Source of the DNA: Acidimicrobiales bacterium
GTDB taxonomy: Bacteria; Actinomycetota; Acidimicrobiia; Acidimicrobiales; JAUJNH01
Direction of reading: 5' to 3'
NCBI GenBank assembly: GCA_030448245.1
Contig: JAUJNH010000004.1
Span: 1 to 64,000, forward strand
DNA length: 64,000 nucleotides
Below the pieces are notes generated by a model. That model searched no databases, was not told where the DNA came from, and saw nothing but the letters and a program-made list of their open reading frames with translations. How positions within the stretch are numbered: position 1 is the first letter of the stretch; the number at the start of each line of letters is the position of its first letter. Made by a program: the position numbers and the translations under genes. Below are positions 33,676 through 42,589 of this stretch, one piece after another.

Positions 33676-33735
33676 GGCAGCGAGCGTACGGGGCCGACGC
33701 GTGGATCTCCGATCCCAAGTTCCGCCTCGTCTGCC

Positions 33736-35067
33736 TCAGCGGGCCAGCCGCCCAGCTGCAGCCGCAGCCTCTCGCTCCGGCAGGAGACGGGCCAGCCGAT
33801 CGGCTGCGGCGAGACCCTTCACGCCCCAGTCCGAGCGGTGGCGGGCGGCGAGGCGGGCGACGCCGAGGCAGGTGGCCCCGGCCACGAAGCCCGGCGAGGC
33901 GGTGATGCCAGCGGTGGTGACCAGCACGAAGCCGGTGAGCGCGGCCACGACGGCCACGGCCGTCGCCAGCGGGCCCGGGTCGCCAGGCGCCGGCCGGCCG
34001 GTGGCCCGCCGGCCCACCGTGGCCGTGACGGCGGCGACGGCGAGCAGGCACGCCACCAGCCACACCGGCCGCCACGCCCACCACCCGGCCGAGTCCGGGT
34101 CCGGCGTCGGCAGGACCCCGGTGGGGAGCAGCAGGACGGCGGCCAGCACGATCCCGGCGAACTGCCACAGGTAGGCGCCCATGGCCAACCGGTTGGCGGC
34201 CGTGATCAGGGCCGGCCGGCGGGGCCTCCAGCCGTCACTCAGGGCGGTGAGCGCCCCGGCCTGGGCCAGGCCCAGCAAGGCCATGGCCAGCGACGGGGGC
34301 CCGGCGTTGCTGCGACCTGCCCCTGGCACGTCGACCATCGACACCGGGTAGCCGCCCCAGCCCACGAGCACCACCAGCCCCGCCAGCGCCGCCGCCGCGC
34401 TGAGGGCCGCCCCCCGCCGGCCGCCCGGCCACGTTCGGCCCAGGCCCCGCAGCACGCCCAGCTGGGTGCACAGGCCCCAGACCACGGGCGCCCCGAACCA
34501 GCCGAGGACCGGCAACCGCTGAGCGGCGGCGTCGACCAGGCCGGCGGCGACGAGCGCCACCGGGACCGCCTGCCACCCGAACCTCCGCGCCCCCGCGAGG
34601 AGCACCGGCACCATGGCCGTGACCAGCACCAGCGCCCCCAGGAACCACAGGTGCATCGCCAGGGCTCGGCCCACCGCCTCGACCGCCGGGCCGTCGAGCA
34701 CCCCCGTCAGCCGCACGGCGGCCAGCGCCAGCCCCACGACCCCCAGGTAGCCGGTGACCGGTGCGGCCACCCGCTCGATCCGCCCTGCCAGCCACCCGGG
34801 GCGGCCGGCGCTGCGGGCGGCGCCGACCCCGGCGCACAGGAACACCAGTGGCAGCACCTGGAAGACCCAGGTCAGGGCCCGGGCCAGCGGCGAGGTGGCC
34901 AGCAGGTTCTCGGCCACCGGCCGCCCGTCCCGCCAGGCGACGGCGGCCACGATGGCGTGCCCCACCACCACCACCCCGACGGCCCCGGCGCGGAGGGCGT
35001 CGACCGGCAGGTCGCGCGGCGGCGCCGGCGCCGGGATCGTCGGAGCGGAGCTGGTGGTGGTGGGCAC
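33736..35067 (-). CDS. Acyltransferase 3 family membrane protein
   Basis: A 443-residue protein with about ten hydrophobic segments. The N terminus has DALRAGAVGVVVVGHAIVA, matching the R-x10-H signature of acyltransferase 3 proteins, and later LWFLGALVLV and RLAMGAYLWQF. Such enzymes acetylate or acylate sugars, peptidoglycan or lipids. The GTG at 35067 is followed by a Thr/Pro-rich leader of about 18 residues. It is divergent from the YvcK gene. No substrate gene is linked. Confidence 0.8.
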   Translation of the reverse strand: MPTTTSSAPTIPAPAPPRDLPVDALRAGAVGVVVVGHAIVAAVAWRDGRPVAENLLATSPLARALTWVFQVLPLVFLCAGVGAARSAGRPGWLAGRIERVAAPVTGYLGVVGLALAAVRLTGVLDGPAVEAVGRALAMHLWFLGALVLVTAMVPVLLAGARRFGWQAVPVALVAAGLVDAAAQRLPVLGWFGAPVVWGLCTQLGVLRGLGRTWPGGRRGAALSAAAALAGLVVLVGWGGYPVSMVDVPGAGRSNAGPPSLAMALLGLAQAGALTALSDGWRPRRPALITAANRLAMGAYLWQFAGIVLAAVLLLPTGVLPTPDPDSAGWWAWRPVWLVACLLAVAAVTATVGRRATGRPAPGDPGPLATAVAVVAALTGFVLVTTAGITASPGFVAGATCLGVARLAARHRSDWGVKGLAAADRLARLLPEREAAAAAGRLAR

Positions 35068-35170
35068 GGGACGAGCCTCGGCCAGCGCGAGGCGCCGGAG
35101 AACCCGGGAAACCCCCCAGCCTCCGGCCGGCTGTCCCGGGCCTGACGCTCAAACCCCTACCGTGGGTGGT

Positions 35171-36169
35171 GTGGGGGGCACGAGGGTCGGAGGTGTGCGC
35201 GTCGTCGTGCTCGGCGGTGGCACCGGCTCGTTCACCGTGCTCAGCGCCCTCCGCCACTACGTCGACCACATCACGGCCGTCGTGAACATGGTCGACGACG
35301 GGGGGTCGACCGGCGTGCTGCGCGACGAGCTCGGCGTCCTGCCGCCCGGCGACGTCCGCCAAGCCCTGGTGGCCCTCAGCCTCGACAGCGGGCTCATGCG
35401 CCACCTCATGAACTACCGCTTCGAGAGCGGCTCGCTCGGCGGCCACAGCGTCGGCAACATCCTCCTGACGGCGATGGAGAAGATCACCGGCAGCTTCGAC
35501 GAGGCCGTGCAGCAGTCGTGCCGGATCCTGGCCGTCAAGGGCGACGTGGTCCCGGTGACCACCAACGACGTCCGGCTGTGCCTGACGACCGCCGACGGCA
35601 AGGTGGTCCGGGGCGAGCACCTCATCGCCACCACCCGCCACGACCCGACGCGGCCCCCCCGCCTCCACCTCGACCCGCCCGGCCGCATCAACCCCCGGGC
35701 CGCCGCAGCGATCGCCGAGGCCGACCTGCTCGTCCTCGGGCCGGGCAGCCTCTACTCGTCGCTCATCGGCCTGGCCCTGACCGACGGCGTCCCCCAGGCC
35801 CTGGCCGGCACCCGGGGCCGCAAGGTGTTCGTCTCCAACCTGATGACCAAGCCCGGCCAGACCGACGGCTTCCGGGCCCACGACTTCATCGACGCCATCG
35901 AGCGCTACACCGGCCCGGTCTTCGACCACCTGGTGTTCAACACCCAGCACCCCGGCGACGAGGTCGTGCGCCGCTACGCCGAGGACGGCGAGCAGGTGGT
36001 CGTCTGGGACGACCAGGCGATGAAGGGTCGGCACTGGACCCCCGTCGGCGCCGACCTGGTCAGCGACGAGCACGAGGACCAGAGCCCCGGCGACCCGCTG
36101 AAGCGCACCCTGATCCGCCACGACAGCGACCGCCTGGCCCGCCTGCTGATGCACCTGTACTTCTCGTAG
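35171..36169 (+). CDS. yvcK: YvcK/CofD-like (gluconeogenesis factor) protein
   Basis: A 332-residue YvcK family protein with GGGTGSF at the N terminus, NMVDDGGSTGVLRDELG, GGHSVGNILLTAME and LGPGSLYSSLIG motifs of the CofD/YvcK fold. In Bacillus and mycobacteria (CuvA) it binds UDP-GlcNAc or related nucleotides and coordinates cell wall growth. CofD itself lacks these exact motifs. TACCGT at 35158-35163 precedes GTG 35171 by seven bases, favouring this start; GTG 35195 would be shorter. In many actinobacteria it lies with rapZ and whiA, which are absent here. Confidence 0.9.
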   Translation: MGGTRVGGVRVVVLGGGTGSFTVLSALRHYVDHITAVVNMVDDGGSTGVLRDELGVLPPGDVRQALVALSLDSGLMRHLMNYRFESGSLGGHSVGNILLTAMEKITGSFDEAVQQSCRILAVKGDVVPVTTNDVRLCLTTADGKVVRGEHLIATTRHDPTRPPRLHLDPPGRINPRAAAAIAEADLLVLGPGSLYSSLIGLALTDGVPQALAGTRGRKVFVSNLMTKPGQTDGFRAHDFIDAIERYTGPVFDHLVFNTQHPGDEVVRRYAEDGEQVVVWDDQAMKGRHWTPVGADLVSDEHEDQSPGDPLKRTLIRHDSDRLARLLMHLYFS

Positions 36170-36440
36170 TCCCCCCCACTGCTCCGGCGGCGGCGCCCTA
36201 CTTCCCCCCACTGCTCCGGTGGCGGCGCCCTTGGCGGTCGGGGCCGCCTGCGCAGCGGGGCCCCAGCTGGGGGCTCCGCCCCCAGACCCCGGCCCCCGGC
36301 CCCCTGCGCAGCGGGGCCCCAGCTGGGGGCTCCGCCCCCAGACCCCCGGCTCCGCCCCCTGCGCCAGCGGGGCGCTCCCGCCCCCAGACGCCCGGGTCTC
36401 CGGCCCCAGACGCCCGGCTCTCCAGCCTGGGCCGCCCGGA
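36170..36440. repeat. Intergenic hairpin and direct-repeat cluster
   Basis: The gap after yvcK holds two direct repeat pairs. CCCCCCACTGCTCCGG appears twice, near 36173 and 36205. A longer unit from about 36248, TGCGCAGCGGGGCCCCAGC followed by a GGGGGCTCCGCCCCC hairpin, repeats exactly with a 56-bp period at about 36304. More CCCCAGACGCCCGG copies follow up to 36420. The hairpins could end transcription. No coding signal is seen in 36170-36576. Confidence 0.65.
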
Positions 36441-36576
36441 TTGCACCGGATCGCGCTGGCCTTTTCGGGACAGCGGGGTCGAACGGGATCGTTTCGGCGG
36501 GGCGGGTTCCGGAGGCTGGGTAGAGCGCCGGCATCAGACGAGCGGGGCTTCGGGCCCCGGGAGGAAGGAGCCTGCA

Positions 36577-36795
36577 ATGGGCATCGGGATCAGCGTGTTT
36601 CTCATCGCGGTCGGAGCTGTCCTGACGTTCGCCTTGGACGTCAGCGTCTCGGGTGTGAACCTCGATACGGTCGGCGTGATCATGATGATCGCCGGGGTGC
36701 TCGGCCTCGTCGTCGACCTCATCGTGTTCGCTCCTCGCCGGCGGCACGTGGCCGACGGCGGCTACACCAGGAGCCGCAGCGTCGTCGAGCGCTGA
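36577..36795 (+). CDS. DUF6458 family small membrane protein
   Basis: A 72-residue protein with two membrane helices: GISVFLIAVGAVLTFALDV and VGVIMMIAGVLGLVVDLIVF, then a basic tail. Sequence and size match the actinobacterial DUF6458 proteins (starting MGIGxxxFLIAxGAIL). Function is unknown. A purine-rich GGAGGAAGGAG ends five bases before the ATG, an unusually strong ribosome site for this region. Codon use is normal. Confidence 0.85.
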   Translation: MGIGISVFLIAVGAVLTFALDVSVSGVNLDTVGVIMMIAGVLGLVVDLIVFAPRRRHVADGGYTRSRSVVER

Positions 36796-36828
36796 GAACT
36801 CCTCCCCGGCGCCCGAGGCTGCAAGTCG

Positions 36829-39369
36829 CTAGCGGAGGGCGTCGGGGAGGGTGGGGCCGACCTCGGTGAGGACGCGGGCGTTGACGTCCATCGTCTCCAG
36901 GATCTGCGCCACCTGCTTGGCCCCCTGGGGGACCGGGTGCTCGCTGAGAAAGGCGCGGGCGTCGGCGGCCAGCGACGGGTCGGCCTGGGAGCCCAGACCC
37001 GCCAGGAGCCGGGAGATGCTGTTGGACGGGTAGCGCTCGTTGATCTCGTCCCAGCGCCGCTTGACGGCCTCCCAGGCCACACGGCCGCCCACGACGCTGC
37101 GCAGGGCAGAACCCAGCACGAGGGGGGCGTTCTGGGTGCGCACCTCGTTGGACAGGTAGAGATCGACGGTGCGGGCGAACAGGTCGAGGTCCTCGACCGA
37201 CGAGAGGGCCACGAGCGTGCTCACCTCCTCCTGGGGCGTCGAGGCGGTGCGGAAGCGCTGGAGGATGCGGTCGTAGTCGGCCAGGTCGCTCAGACGGGCG
37301 GTGGTGTGCAGCACCGGGTCGACCAGGTCGGGTGGCACCGACGACCGGTCGGCCAACCAGTCCTCGAACAGCGCCTTGGCCCGGGCCCGCACGTCGGGGT
37401 CCTGACCAGGACCGCCGAGCAGGCCGACCAGCACGCCCCGCAGGGTGGCCGTGCGGTCACCCTCGCCTTCGACCGGCGCCCACCCGACCCGGTCCAGCGC
37501 CGGCCCGGCCACCTGGCGCACCAGGGCGGTGGCCAGGTCCTCGGCCTCGGTGCCGTGGGCCAGCCGCACCAGGAACGCCAGGCTGGAGGCGAGCGACGTC
37601 CACACGTCGGGGTCGTCGTCGCTGGCGAGGGCCCGGATCACCTCGACGAGGTCGGGCACCGGCGCCAGACCCGCCACCATCGCCGAGTGGGTGTCGCTGG
37701 CCACGGCGTGGCGCTCGAGCGGCGTGAGCTGGGCGGCCGCGAGATCGCCGAGCAACGCCTGGAGCAGCGCCGCCGAGTAGCGCACCCGGTAGAAGCCCGA
37801 CGCGCCGGCGTTGACGACGACCCAGTCGGCCTTGGTGTCGAGGGTGACCGTGCGCGACCGCTCGTCGAGCAGCACCCGCTCGACCTCGCCGGTCGAGGTG
37901 CGCAGCACCACCGGCACCGACCAGAGGGCCTCGGCGACGTCGTCGGCGCTGCCCGCCAGGAACCGGAACGGCTCCTGGTCCAGGGTGACGGCAGTGCCGT
38001 CGGCCGACAGGGCGGCGGTCACGAGGGGGAAGCCGCCCTGCAGGATCCAGCTGTCCATGGTGGACCGCACGGGCTGGCCGGTGGCCTGCTCGATGGCGTC
38101 CCACAGGTCGCCGGTCTCGGTGTTGCCGTACGCATGGGCGGCCATGTACAGGCGCAGCCCGTCGCGGAACCCGTCCTCGCCCACGTACTGCTCGAGCATG
38201 CGCATCACCGCGCAGCCCTTCTGGTAGGTGAGGACGTCGAACATCCCCTCGGCCTCGGCGGGTGAGACCACCGGGAACTCGATGGGCCGGGTGGAGGCCA
38301 GGCTGTCGACGGCGAAGGCGCCCGCCCGCTCGACGCCGAAGCTGGTCCAGCGGTCCCACTCGGGGCGGAAGGCATCGGTGGCCTTCAGCTCCATGAAGGT
38401 GGCGAAGGCCTCATTCAGCCAGATGCCGTTCCACCACTTCATGGTGACCAGGTCGCCGAACCACATGTGGGCGATCTCGTGGTTCACCACGTCGGCCACC
38501 CGCTGCAGCTCGCCCCGGCTGGCCAGGGGCTCCTCGACCAGCAGCGCCGTCTCCCGGAACGTGACGCAGCCGAGGTTCTCCATGGCGCCAAAGGCGAAGT
38601 CGGGGATGGCGACGAGGTCGAGCTTGCCGCCCGGGTAGGGGATTCCGAAGAAGTCGGAAAAGGCGCGCAGGGCGAAGGCGCCGGCCTCGAGGGCGAAGGG
38701 GGCGAGGGCGATCCGCTCGGGGGCGGCAATGACCCGCAGCGGCACGCCGTCGACGTCGACGGCGTCGGTGGCCACCAGCGGGCCCACGATGAACGCCACC
38801 AGGTAGGTCGACATCTTCATGGTGCGCTCGAAGACGACCCGGCGCCGCCCGTCGCCGGTGGGCTCCTCCGACACCACGGACGCGTTGCTGACGGCGAAGA
38901 GGTGCTCGGGCACGACGAGGGTGACGGCGAAGGTGGCCTTCAGCGCCGGCTCGTCCCAGCACGGGAAGGCCCGCCGCGCGTCGGTCGACTCGAACTGGGT
39001 GGTGGCGATGGTGTGCTCGGTGCCGCCGGAGTCCTTGAACGTGGACCGGTAGAAGCCGCGCAGCTTGTCGTTCAGCGTGCCCCGGAACCTCAGGTGCACG
39101 GTGGCTGGCCCTGCCGCCACCGGTTCGCGCAGGCGCAGCGTGGCCCGGCCGTGGTCGGCGTCGAGGGTGACCTCGGCGACCCGGCCGTCCACCTCTGCCG
39201 AGTCGATCTGCAGGTCGGTGGCGTTCAGCACCACCTCGGTCGTCGCCTCGACGACCTCGACCAGGATCGAGACCTCACCCGCGAACGTGGCCGCGTCGAG
39301 GTCGGGCTCGAGCACCAGGTCGTAGGCGGACGGGACGACGGTGGAAGGCAGGCGGTAGGGGTCGGCCAC
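36829..39369 (-). CDS. pepN: M1 family aminopeptidase (PepN-like)
   Basis: An 846-residue zinc aminopeptidase. The exopeptidase motif GAMEN appears as DFAFGAMENLG, the zinc site as NHEIAHMWFGDLVTMKWWN with the third ligand in LNEAFATF. The C-terminal ERAP1-like helical domain (about residues 500-846) is complete. It removes N-terminal residues from peptides in the cytoplasm. GTG 39369 is preceded, eight bases before, by TAGCGT. It is divergent from the PfkB gene, with 84 bases between starts. Longer upstream frames are unlikely. Confidence 0.94.
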   Translation of the reverse strand: MADPYRLPSTVVPSAYDLVLEPDLDAATFAGEVSILVEVVEATTEVVLNATDLQIDSAEVDGRVAEVTLDADHGRATLRLREPVAAGPATVHLRFRGTLNDKLRGFYRSTFKDSGGTEHTIATTQFESTDARRAFPCWDEPALKATFAVTLVVPEHLFAVSNASVVSEEPTGDGRRRVVFERTMKMSTYLVAFIVGPLVATDAVDVDGVPLRVIAAPERIALAPFALEAGAFALRAFSDFFGIPYPGGKLDLVAIPDFAFGAMENLGCVTFRETALLVEEPLASRGELQRVADVVNHEIAHMWFGDLVTMKWWNGIWLNEAFATFMELKATDAFRPEWDRWTSFGVERAGAFAVDSLASTRPIEFPVVSPAEAEGMFDVLTYQKGCAVMRMLEQYVGEDGFRDGLRLYMAAHAYGNTETGDLWDAIEQATGQPVRSTMDSWILQGGFPLVTAALSADGTAVTLDQEPFRFLAGSADDVAEALWSVPVVLRTSTGEVERVLLDERSRTVTLDTKADWVVVNAGASGFYRVRYSAALLQALLGDLAAAQLTPLERHAVASDTHSAMVAGLAPVPDLVEVIRALASDDDPDVWTSLASSLAFLVRLAHGTEAEDLATALVRQVAGPALDRVGWAPVEGEGDRTATLRGVLVGLLGGPGQDPDVRARAKALFEDWLADRSSVPPDLVDPVLHTTARLSDLADYDRILQRFRTASTPQEEVSTLVALSSVEDLDLFARTVDLYLSNEVRTQNAPLVLGSALRSVVGGRVAWEAVKRRWDEINERYPSNSISRLLAGLGSQADPSLAADARAFLSEHPVPQGAKQVAQILETMDVNARVLTEVGPTLPDALR

Positions 39370-39453
39370 GGGTCGGCACGCTACCGGCGGCACCGGGTCT
39401 CGGCGGACGCCGGCCAGGGGCCCCAATCGTCCCGCACCGTAGGATCCCGCCAC

Positions 39454-40428
39454 GTGCCCGGACCCTCCTATGACGTCGTCGGCATCGGCAACGCCCTCGT
39501 CGACGTCATCTCGAACGAAGCGGACCGCTTCCTCGTCGACCACGGGCTGGTCAAGGGGTCGATGGCCCTGATCGACGAGCGCCAGGCCACCGACCTCTAC
39601 GGGGCGATGGGCGTCGGCACGGAGATGTCCGGAGGGTCGGCGGCGAACACCGTTGCCGGCGTCGCCTCGTTCGGGGGGCGGGCGGCGTTCGTCGGCACCG
39701 TGCGCGACGACGAGCTGGGCCGGGTCTTCGCCCACGACCTCGGCTCGAACGGCGTCACCTTCGCCGCTCAGCCGGTCGTGGACGGGCCGCCGACCGGGCG
39801 TTGCCTGATCGTCGTCACAGCCGACGCCGAGCGCACGATGAGCACCTACCTCGGGGCCGGCGCCGCCCTCGGACCGGAACACATCGACCCGGCGATCATC
39901 GGTGACGCCAAGGTCGTCTACCTCGAGGGCTACCTGTTCGACAGCCCCGAGGCCAAGGAGGCCTACCGCCGCGCCAGCCGCACCGCCCACGAGGCGGGCG
40001 GCAAGGTGGCGCTCACCCTGTCCGACTCGTTCTGCGTCCAGCGCCACCTCGACGAGTGGGTCACGCTGGTGGACGAGCAGGTCGACGTGCTGTTCGGCAA
40101 CGCCGACGAGGTGCAGGTGCTGTGCGGCACCGGGTTCGACGAGGCGCTGCAGCAGCTCCAGGGCCGGGTCGAGGTGGCGGTGGTCACCCGGGGCGCGGCC
40201 GGGTCGGTCCTGGTGACACCGGAGGACGTCATCGAGGTGCCGGCCGAGCGGGTGGCCCACGTGGTGGACACCACGGGTGCCGGCGACCTGTACGCCGCCG
40301 GCTTCCTGTACGGCTACACCCAGGCCATGGCGCTGGCCGACTGTGGCCGCCTCGGGTCGAAGGCGGCGGCCGAGGTGATCAGCCACATCGGCGCTCGCCC
40401 CCTCGTCACGCTCTCGCGCCTGCTCTGA
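39454..40428 (+). CDS. PfkB family carbohydrate/nucleoside kinase (adenosine kinase-like)
   Basis: A 324-residue PfkB kinase. The first signature is GGSAANTVAGVASFGG and the second is VDTTGAGDLYAAGFLYGY with the catalytic aspartate. The N terminus YDVVGIGNALVDVIS and length resemble bacterial adenosine kinase-like proteins, but sugar kinases are alternatives. TAGGAT lies seven bases before the GTG. It is followed by a small unknown gene and then the insertion sequence. Confidence 0.88.
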   Translation: MPGPSYDVVGIGNALVDVISNEADRFLVDHGLVKGSMALIDERQATDLYGAMGVGTEMSGGSAANTVAGVASFGGRAAFVGTVRDDELGRVFAHDLGSNGVTFAAQPVVDGPPTGRCLIVVTADAERTMSTYLGAGAALGPEHIDPAIIGDAKVVYLEGYLFDSPEAKEAYRRASRTAHEAGGKVALTLSDSFCVQRHLDEWVTLVDEQVDVLFGNADEVQVLCGTGFDEALQQLQGRVEVAVVTRGAAGSVLVTPEDVIEVPAERVAHVVDTTGAGDLYAAGFLYGYTQAMALADCGRLGSKAAAEVISHIGARPLVTLSRLL

Positions 40429-40483
40429 CCGGCTCGGGCGAAGATGGGCTGATGACCACCGACCAGCCGCACTCCAACACATC

Positions 40484-40684
40484 GTGCTCGAGTTCGACGA
40501 GCTGCCGACCGAGGCGGCGGTGCTGGACCGGCTGGCTTCGGAGGTCAACGCGGTGCCCGGCGCCCTGGTCAACATCCGGGTGGACGGCGACGACGTCACC
40601 AGCGCGCTGGTGGTGGCGGGGAACCGGGACGGCTTGCCCTCCGCCTCACCGATCCTCTGGCCGACGCCTCTAGGAGGCCGCTGA
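40484..40684 (+). CDS. Hypothetical small protein, possibly disrupted
   Basis: A 66-residue frame with a credible alpha/beta composition: VLEFDELPTEAAVLDRLASE then VNIRVDGDDVTSALVVAG. An ATG at 40452 in another frame (MTTDQPHS) may be its true start, with a one-base shift between. Its last codons lie inside the left inverted repeat of the insertion sequence, so the original C terminus may have been lost to the insertion. No family is recognised. Confidence 0.4.
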   Translation: MLEFDELPTEAAVLDRLASEVNAVPGALVNIRVDGDDVTSALVVAGNRDGLPSASPILWPTPLGGR

Positions 40685-40689
40685 AGTAG
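40670..40689 (+). repeat. Left terminal inverted repeat of the IS
   Basis: Twenty bases, CTAGGAG followed by GCCGCTGAAGTAG, that pair with 42444-42463 with two mismatches. This end follows the 3' end of the transposase remnant by about 140 bases. Confidence 0.7.
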
Positions 40690-40829
40690 GGGCCGTCGGC
40701 GTGGTGTGGCCAGTGGGCCTGTTGTGGTCACTGTTTTGGAGGTGGCTGTCCGGCTGTCTTGAGCGTCCCTGGCCGGGGACCTCGGGGCGCTGTCCAGCGT
40801 TCAGGATCGGTTCTTCCCCGGCGTCGCGG

Positions 40830-42394
40830 TCATGCCGTTGCTGTTGTCCAACGACCGTCGGTGAAGGCAACGTGGAGAGTCGCCAGGCGGGCCAGGTTGA
40901 TGACAGCGGCGCGGGTGACGGCGTCGGTCTGGACACGTTCTCGCCCTCGGGTGCGGGCTGCGGCCGCCCCACATGACCCGCATGAAGTGGGCGATCTTGC
41001 GTTCCACCTTCGGCCGGTCGCCTCGGTAGGCGGCTTGCCACTCGCTGCGGGCCTGCTCCCGCTTCTTGCGTGTGCAGGATGTCCTCGCGGCGGTGCACGG
41101 TGATGGTCCGTCCCGACACGGCCGTGGTGCACTGCTCCCGCTTGGGGCAGCCGGCGCAGCGGAACCCGAACTCGGCCCGCCCCGACCCGTCGGCCGAGAA
41201 CCGGATCGGCACGATGCACCCGGCCGGGCACACCACCCGTTCCCGTTCGACATCGACACCGAAGTCGTCCTTGGTGAACATCCCCTGGCCGTTGGTCGCC
41301 GCCGGGACCTTGGTGATCACCTCGAACCCGTCGTGTTCCAGATGATCGATCGTGTCCGGCGACGCATAGGCCGAGTCGCCCATCACCGTCGGCTTGTCGT
41401 CGGCGTCGGCGTGGTCGGCGAGCAGCCCGTCGACCACCGCGAGGTCGGCATCGTGGGTGTTGGCCGGGGTGATGACGATGTCATCGATGAACTCGCCGTC
41501 GGGGTCACCCGACACGTGCGCCTTGTACCATCGAACCGGCGGTTCTGGCTCTTCCGGCCATGACGGGCCTCAGGATCAACCGTCGAGATCACCCGGTCAG
41601 CGGCCACCCGACGGGCGATGCGGAACACCCCGTCCTCGCCCGCCACGACGTCCTGGCCCGCCACCAACGCCAACAGCTCGGCCGCCTCCCACGCCCCCGG
41701 CCCAGCTCGATGCCATCGACCACCGCCAACGCCGCCAACGCATCCCTGACCAACGCGCCGATCAGCGCCTCCCGGGCCTCCGGGTCATCCCAATCACACG
41801 GCGGCTTCCCCGGCGTCGCGTAGTCATCATCTCGAACAAGCACACCGCGGATCCGCTCGGCCACAGCCGTGCCCTCCAAAGTTCGCAGCAGCTTGCGGAT
41901 CGCCGCCCGCAACTGGGTGACCGTGTCCTGGGTGGCCACCGCGTCGAAGATCGGCGTCGAGTCCAACACCCGCACCCGGTTGCCCATCACCTGAGCCTGG
42001 TGAGCCACCACCTTGGTGTCCTCCAAGAACCGCTTCGGCCGCTGCGAACCCCGCAGCCGGTTCCGCTGACCGACCAGCACCGTCGGATGGAACGCCACAC
42101 ACCCAGCGTCGGCCCCCGCCGCCGCCTGCCAAGCCAGATCCCGCTCCAGCCGGTCACACGCCTCCCGGTCCGACAACCCCTCAAGCGACTGGAGCACCAT
42201 CACCGTCGCCACCACCCGGGCCGGCACCATCGACCGCCCCCGAACCGACTCCTTGTACAGATCAGCGAAGTAGCCGTGAGGGAACAACCGCTCACCCTCC
42301 TCCGCCAACAACCGGTACACCCCCGCAACCGCTCACCCAACAACACCCGAGGATCCTCGAACCGCGCCTGCACCGAACCCACACCCAACGCCAC
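40830..42394 (-). pseudogene. IS1182-type transposase, multiple frameshifts
   Basis: The transposase reads through successive minus-strand frames: VALGVGSVQARFEDP at the start (GTG 42394), then YRLLAEEGERLFPHGYFADL, the DDE-type core with DREACDRLERDLAW, FHPTVL, LDSTPIFDAVATQDTV, then STVDPEARHG, GDSAYASPDTIDHL, the zinc-cysteine segment CAGCPKREQC, ARSEWQAAYRGDRPKVERK and finally AAVINLARLATLHVAF at 40830. At least five frame changes are needed, so the enzyme is dead unless the sequence is poor here. Gene order of motifs matches IS1182 transposases. Confidence 0.78.
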
Positions 42395-42443
42395 ACCCGA
42401 AGTCTCGAACCCGGCAGCCCCCGCGATGGTGGACCCTCGACGA

Positions 42444-42463
42444 CTACTTCAGCGCTCTCCTAG
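42444..42463 (-). repeat. Right terminal inverted repeat of the IS
   Basis: Inverted partner of 40670-40689 with 18 of 20 identities. It lies about 50 bases upstream of the transposase start. Confidence 0.7.
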
Positions 42464-42589
42464 GCGTCCCCCGCGGTCCCCTGGCCACCGAGGCGATGCT
42501 CCTGCGGGTGCCGGTGGGACGGTCACGGCGCGCCACGGTGCCCGTTGGTGGCCCGCTGGCTCGGGTTCGGCCCCAGGTAGGTTCTGGTC

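Larger units (their letters stand above)
40670..42463 (-). mobile_element. IS1182-family-like insertion sequence, decayed
   Basis: A 1.79-kb element with imperfect terminal inverted repeats: CTAGGAGGCCGCTGAAGTAG at 40670-40689 and its inverted partner at 42444-42463, matching in 18 of 20 positions. The flanks continue the symmetry (GACGCCT on both sides, allowing for two bases). No clean target duplication is seen. It carries one transposase on the minus strand, broken by several frameshifts. The host gene may be the small frame at 40484. Confidence 0.75.

Noticed and set aside
36170-36440. CRISPR array
   Set aside because: The repeats are two or three GC hairpins with no regular 30-bp repeat/spacer pattern and no cas genes. 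No CRISPR was seen anywhere in the window.
39370-40731. N-terminal extension of the aminopeptidase to 40731
   Set aside because: The extension is antisense to the PfkB kinase; M1 peptidases start at the PYRLPSTVVPSAYDL segment after GTG 39369.
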